7,774 nt of DNA, taken from positions 1 to 7,774 of the forward strand of contig JAGCBE010000029.1 in assembly GCA_017652345.1 (NCBI GenBank), given 5' to 3'. The translations under genes were made by a program, and so were the position numbers. This document shows positions 4,939-7,774 of this stretch, in pieces. Source of the DNA: Methanobrevibacter sp. (GTDB taxonomy: Archaea > Methanobacteriota > Methanobacteria > Methanobacteriales > Methanobacteriaceae). The number at the start of each line of letters is the position of its first letter. Position 1 is the first letter of the stretch. The notes under the pieces were generated by a model that was not told where the DNA came from, ran no database searches, and saw only the letters and a program-made list of their open reading frames with translations.

Positions 4939-5643
4939 TCAATATCCATAGTGTGAATCCAATTGCTTTTCAACATCAAGCAATACGGAGTTAATAGCTA
5001 GCTTCAAGAGCTCATTTCCATAAACTTCATCAACATAAACGCCGTTTTCTTCAATGTCCAATGCACCTTCTTCAATGTTTGGATCATTTTTCCTTGCTTG
5101 AGAGAACATGAATAGGCCAACTTCACCATATTGGCTTAAATCAGTCTGATTCTTAACCTCATCCTCATTGATGATTCCCAAAACCTTTGCCATAGAGAGT
5201 TCTCCTGAACCTCCATGAGGTCCTTCAGATTCGATTATCTTGCTGTTTAGAGTAATGAGGAGACCTGTTTGCTCTTCAATGTCATACAATTTAGTAACAA
5301 TAGGCAAATTGCCTCCATGCCCATTTACAATGACTACACTGCTGATTCCCAAATGCTTCTTTGCTGATTTCAATACATTTATGATTTCATTTGTCAAGTC
5401 ATCAAGGGAAACATGTATTCCATGATTTATTTCCTTTAGCTCATGAGCAGGATAAATGACTCCCAAGAACTTGGCTCCACTTTCTAATGCGGCATGAAAT
5501 GCAATGTATGAAGCTATTTTAGCATCTGTATCAATAGGAAGAGCAGGACCATGATTTTCAAGATGTGATCCAAGTGCGATTATTCCAATCTTGTGAACAT
5601 TAGGATTCTTGACATTTCCAGCGTTTACTCTTAGTTCTACCAT
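4939..5643 (-). CDS. arfB: Creatininase-family deformylase, probably ArfB (FAPy deformylase)
   Basis: ArfB removes formate from 2-amino-5-formylamino-6-ribosylaminopyrimidinone 5'-phosphate, the second archaeal step toward riboflavin and the F0 part of coenzyme F420; it is a metal-dependent cytosolic amidohydrolase of the creatininase family. The 234 residues match the methanogen enzyme's length. Metal and active-site motifs are visible: LGSHLENHGPALPIDTDAKI with E29, H31 and D40; NGHGGN at 107-112; and EGPHGGSGELS at 140-150 with H143 and E148. The ATG start is preceded by GTGAT at 5647-5651. trmO follows 16 bases downstream in the same operon. Between this gene and the PUA gene upstream lies a terminator-like hairpin, and no clear TATA box is visible in the 74-bp gap, so expression may depend on partial read-through. 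Another creatininase-family amidohydrolase activity is possible but less likely in a methanogen. Confidence 0.85.
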   Translation of the reverse strand: MVELRVNAGNVKNPNVHKIGIIALGSHLENHGPALPIDTDAKIASYIAFHAALESGAKFLGVIYPAHELKEINHGIHVSLDDLTNEIINVLKSAKKHLGISSVVIVNGHGGNLPIVTKLYDIEEQTGLLITLNSKIIESEGPHGGSGELSMAKVLGIINEDEVKNQTDLSQYGEVGLFMFSQARKNDPNIEEGALDIEENGVYVDEVYGNELLKLAINSVLLDVEKQLDSHYGY

Positions 5644-5681
5644 ATTATCACTTAAAAAAGAATTAAAATGAATTTTGATTT

Positions 5682-5705
5682 AAAAAAATGAGATAAGCTA
5701 TCTCA
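5682..5705 (-). terminator. Intrinsic-terminator-like hairpin after the PUA gene
   Basis: On the minus strand TGAGATA-GCT-TATCTCA (5689-5705, seven perfect pairs, three-base loop) is followed directly by seven T (5682-5688). It begins 12 bases after the PUA stop codon and about 40 bases before the arfB start. Confidence 0.7.
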
Positions 5706-5717
5706 AAAGCAATCAAC

Positions 5718-6194
5718 CTAAACTTCAAGATTCCAGATTGCATCTCCAACATAATGGAGTGACTTGATAGCTTTTCCTTCTGAATTTTCAACCATTTCAG
5801 GACCTGTAATCAAGCTGATTCCCATAGCTAAAGGCTTGTTGTGAGTTTCCTCTACGATGATTACAATATCATCAGGAACAATGGATTCATCTGCATCCAC
5901 TATTCCAGGACTCATGACATCTGCACCTTTTGTTACAAATCTGACTGCACCCATATCCACAACAACAACCTTGCTGTCCAATTCAAGGTTCAAGGCAGCC
6001 TTAAGTGTAGGGTATGGCTTTCCATTGATTATAATAATGTAAGGTTCTCCATTCACTAAAATAAAGTCGTAATCCTCTGCTTCAAGCATTTCAAGAGTGT
6101 CTTTATTGTTAATGAAAGATCCGTAATCGCCAAGTTCATTCTTTATTTCCTTGACTTTCTTTTTCTTTAAAAAATATCTTTTTTTGATTTTCAA
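5718..6194 (-). CDS. PUA-domain RNA-binding protein (archaeal MCT-1/Tma20-like)
   Basis: This belongs to the archaeal COG2016-type proteins with an N-terminal pre-PUA domain and a C-terminal PUA domain, related to eukaryotic MCT-1/Tma20, which act with the ribosome in translation; the archaeal role is inferred. With the start chosen here it has 158 residues. The N-terminus is very basic ([20 protein letters not shown]), and the pre-PUA part runs to about residue 72. The PUA domain (about 74-155) shows [23 protein letters not shown] with the conserved glycines, then a [11 protein letters not shown] strand and LAMGISL. The open frame reaches a GTG at 6203, but that codon lies inside AAGGTG (6201-6206), the apparent ribosome binding site; TTG at 6194, six bases after it, gives the family-like start. 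It diverges from the transporter gene and precedes arfB, with a terminator between them. Confidence 0.88.
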   Translation of the reverse strand: MKIKKRYFLKKKKVKEIKNELGDYGSFINNKDTLEMLEAEDYDFILVNGEPYIIIINGKPYPTLKAALNLELDSKVVVVDMGAVRFVTKGADVMSPGIVDADESIVPDDIVIIVEETHNKPLAMGISLITGPEMVENSEGKAIKSLHYVGDAIWNLEV

Positions 6195-6200
6195 AACCAG

Positions 6201-6206
6201 CACCTT
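6201..6206 (-). promoter_or_regulatory. Ribosome binding site deciding the PUA-gene start
   Basis: AAGGTG on the minus strand lies six bases before TTG 6194. No in-frame ATG occurs for the next 34 codons after that TTG, so a TTG start best fits the binding site and the family's N-terminus. Confidence 0.65.
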
Positions 6207-6293
6207 AAGATTCTTATATTTTTCAATTAATAATTTATGTTTAATTCTATGTTTTTATTTATGTACTTTATTTTAATAATATTTTACTAAAAT

Positions 6294-6334
6294 TTAATAA
6301 AATTCATTCAATGCAAATAAAATTAATAAAATTC
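6294..6334. repeat. 12-bp direct repeat upstream of the transporter promoter
   Basis: TTAATAAAATTC occurs at 6294-6305 and 6323-6334, 29 bases apart (nearly three helical turns). Each copy is followed by a TCAA(A)TGCAA motif, at 6308-6316 and 6343-6352. The pair lies 35-75 bases upstream of the proposed TATA box, a place where an activator could bind; no known regulator site is recognised. Confidence 0.5.
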
Positions 6335-6359
6335 GATTTCAATCAAATGCAATATTAAC

Positions 6360-6397
6360 ATAGTATAGTTTTTATATGTTGGAAAACAATATACTAT
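6360..6397 (+). promoter_or_regulatory. Inverted repeat enclosing the transporter TATA box
   Basis: ATAGTATA (6360-6367) pairs exactly with TATACTAT (6390-6397), and GTTTTT (6368-6373) with GAAAAC (6382-6387, one G-T pair), leaving an 8-base loop and a 2-base bulge. The left and loop segments contain TTTTTATATG (6369-6378), a TATA box that would start transcription near 6400 and give the transporter a leader of about 105 nt. The symmetry around the TATA box suggests a repressor site, but this is inference. Confidence 0.45.
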
Positions 6398-6509
6398 TAT
6401 TAAATTAATTTTAAAAATCTTTAAATTAATCTAAAAGGGTTTAAAGAGTTTAGAAATTTTTCTATTTTTACAATTAATTAATGTTTTATAAATGATTTTG
6501 TGATTTTTT

Positions 6510-7774
6510 ATGAGTGATAAAAACGAATGGGGCAGTAATCTATCATTTGTTTTGGCAATGGTAGGTTCTGCTGTAGGACTTGGAAACATATGGAGATATC
6601 CGTATGTATTATACAGCAATGGTGGAGGGGCATTCTACATCCCGTATATCGTTGCTATACTGTTAATGGGAGTTCCATTTTTAATCTTGGAATATGGTGT
6701 TGGATATAACTTCAAGTCATCATTTCCAAAGGCTATTCGTAAGATACACAGCAAAGCTGAATTTTTAGGATGGCTACTGCCGGTTTCAGTATTCATTATC
6801 ATGATTTACTATTCCTGCATACTTGGATGGGATGGAATCTATGTAATATTGAGTTTCTTTAAAGGATGGGGAGCAGATCCAAACACTTTCTTTGCTGCAA
6901 CATTGCTCCAGTCAAGCGAATCAGCTACTGGACTAACAAGCTTTATTCCTGTAATAGCTATTGCAATGCTTATCAGCTGGCTTATCGTATGGTTCATTTC
7001 CCATAAGGACCTTGAAGAGGGACTTGGAAAAGTAAGTAAGATATTGGTGCCATTGCTCTTTGTGATCATGATTGCAATTGTAGCATTCTCCTTGACCTTG
7101 CCTGGTGCAATGATTGGATTGAATGAACTCTTCTCTCCAAACTGGAGCTTGCTCCTTGACTTCAATATCTGGATGGCTGCATTTGGACAGATCATCTTCT
7201 CATTGAGTTTAGGAATGAGTATAGCATTTACATATGCAAGCTATACTGGAGAGGAAGGGGATTTGATTACCAATACCCTATCCATTGCATTTGCAAACTG
7301 TGCATTTGAAAACTTCTGTGCATTAGGTGTTTTCTCAATCCTTGGATACATGTCACTTCAAAGCGGAACAGCTGTAGCAGACCTTGTAACCCAAGGAACC
7401 GGATTGGTGTTTGTAGCATACCCAACTGTACTTAATGTATTGGGACAATATGCATACATAATCGGACCATTATTCTTCATTACCGTTTATCTTGCAGGGC
7501 TTACAAGTATTCTATCTACAATCGAGCCATTGTCATTCAGTATTCAAAACAAGTTTACATGGTCCAGGAAAAAGACCATGACCGTTCTCTGTTTAATCGG
7601 TGCAGCATTATCCATGATGTATGCAACCGCTTACGGTGGAACACTTTTAGGATATGTGGATGCTTACATTAACCAAATAGCTATTCTCTTTGGTGTAATA
7701 CTTGAATGTATTGTATTTGCATGGATTTTCAAATGCGAAGACATCATTCCAGTTTTAAATGAACGTAGCCGAAC
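6510..7774 (+). CDS. Sodium-dependent transporter of the NSS (LeuT/SNF) family, 3' end beyond the window
   Basis: NSS proteins couple inward Na+ flow to uptake of amino acids or related solutes across the cell membrane. The visible 421 residues contain at least ten hydrophobic segments; LeuT has 12 helices and about 515 residues, and shorter 11-helix members exist. TM1 carries AMVGSAVGLGNIWRYP (16-31), with the unwound G23-L24-G25, N26 and R29 matching LeuT. TM6 reads GQIIFSLSLG with Q227, F230, S231 and S233 at the positions of LeuT Q250, F253, T254 and S256. TM7 has N263 and E267, matching LeuT N286 and E290; a Glu here marks chloride-independent members. TM8 has AGLTS with T332 and S333 for the second Na+ site. 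The ATG follows GTGAT (6500-6504) by five bases. The substrate cannot be named from sequence. Confidence 0.95.
   Translation, partial: MSDKNEWGSNLSFVLAMVGSAVGLGNIWRYPYVLYSNGGGAFYIPYIVAILLMGVPFLILEYGVGYNFKSSFPKAIRKIHSKAEFLGWLLPVSVFIIMIYYSCILGWDGIYVILSFFKGWGADPNTFFAATLLQSSESATGLTSFIPVIAIAMLISWLIVWFISHKDLEEGLGKVSKILVPLLFVIMIAIVAFSLTLPGAMIGLNELFSPNWSLLLDFNIWMAAFGQIIFSLSLGMSIAFTYASYTGEEGDLITNTLSIAFANCAFENFCALGVFSILGYMSLQSGTAVADLVTQGTGLVFVAYPTVLNVLGQYAYIIGPLFFITVYLAGLTSILSTIEPLSFSIQNKFTWSRKKTMTVLCLIGAALSMMYATAYGGTLLGYVDAYINQIAILFGVILECIVFAWIFKCEDIIPVLNERSR

Larger units (their letters stand above)
6204..6509. other. Divergent spacer between the PUA gene and the transporter
   Basis: This AT-rich 306-bp stretch has no gene. 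It holds a 12-bp direct repeat (6294-6305, 6323-6334), two copies of a TCAA(A)TGCAA motif (6308-6316, 6343-6352), and an imperfect hairpin that encloses a TATA box (6360-6397). The PUA-gene promoter must lie near 6210-6290 on the minus strand, but no single TATA box stands out. Confidence 0.6.

Noticed and set aside
5240..5425. Plus-strand open frame inside arfB
   Set aside because: Antisense shadow of arfB, which carries all the creatininase-family motifs.
5841..6059. Two overlapping plus-strand frames inside the PUA gene
   Set aside because: Antisense shadows; the minus-strand frame encodes a recognisable PUA domain.
6431..6619. 62-codon minus-strand open frame at the transporter start
   Set aside because: Antisense to the first 36 codons of the NSS transporter and its leader; no ribosome binding site or family match.
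6839..7195. 118-codon minus-strand open frame
   Set aside because: Antisense to transmembrane segments of the NSS transporter, whose plus-strand frame is uninterrupted and motif-rich.

Overview
The window most likely comes from an AT-rich methanogenic euryarchaeon of the Methanobacteriales, probably Methanobrevibacter or a close relative. This is inferred from gene content (archaeal LSm, ribosomal protein L37e, an ArfB-type deformylase, an archaeal PUA protein), from TATA-box promoters, from GGTGAT-like ribosome binding sites and from very AT-rich spacers. No rRNA is present to settle the genus.

Layout, left to right. Positions 1-837 (-) hold the N-terminal 279 residues of homoserine O-acetyltransferase (metX), which runs off the left edge. 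It diverges from a small acidic protein of unknown function (1122-1385, +); the two appear to share a mirrored promoter region. A bacterial-type RNase III (1462-2130, -) follows. Next is a 556-bp spacer containing a long imperfect hairpin (2421-2537) with a TATA box at the right distance upstream and a T-tract at its 3' end, so it is a candidate stand-alone structured RNA. A 153-aa protein that I do not firmly recognise follows (2687-3148, +).

The next genes are on the minus strand. LSm (3785-4018) and L37e (3379-3564) are neighbours in many archaea, but here a 220-bp gap holding a terminator-like hairpin and a palindromic promoter separates them. After a gene-free stretch of about 510 bp comes a cluster of a PUA-domain RNA-binding protein (5718-6194), an ArfB-like deformylase (4939-5643) and a TrmO-like tRNA methyltransferase (4530-4922). 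A hairpin/T-tract terminator lies between the PUA gene and arfB, so the firm operon is arfB-trmO. Transcribed away from this cluster is a sodium-dependent transporter of the NSS/LeuT family (from 6510, +), cut by the right edge after 421 residues.

Several genes concern RNA: RNase III, LSm, L37e, the PUA protein and TrmO. The metabolic genes serve methionine synthesis (metX), F420/riboflavin precursor synthesis (arfB) and solute uptake (NSS). Three start sites matter: L37e starts at GTG, and for LSm and the PUA protein the longest open frame begins at a GTG inside the ribosome binding site, so the true starts lie downstream (ATG at 4018, TTG at 6194). The observation most worth testing is the hairpin RNA beside the RNase III gene.
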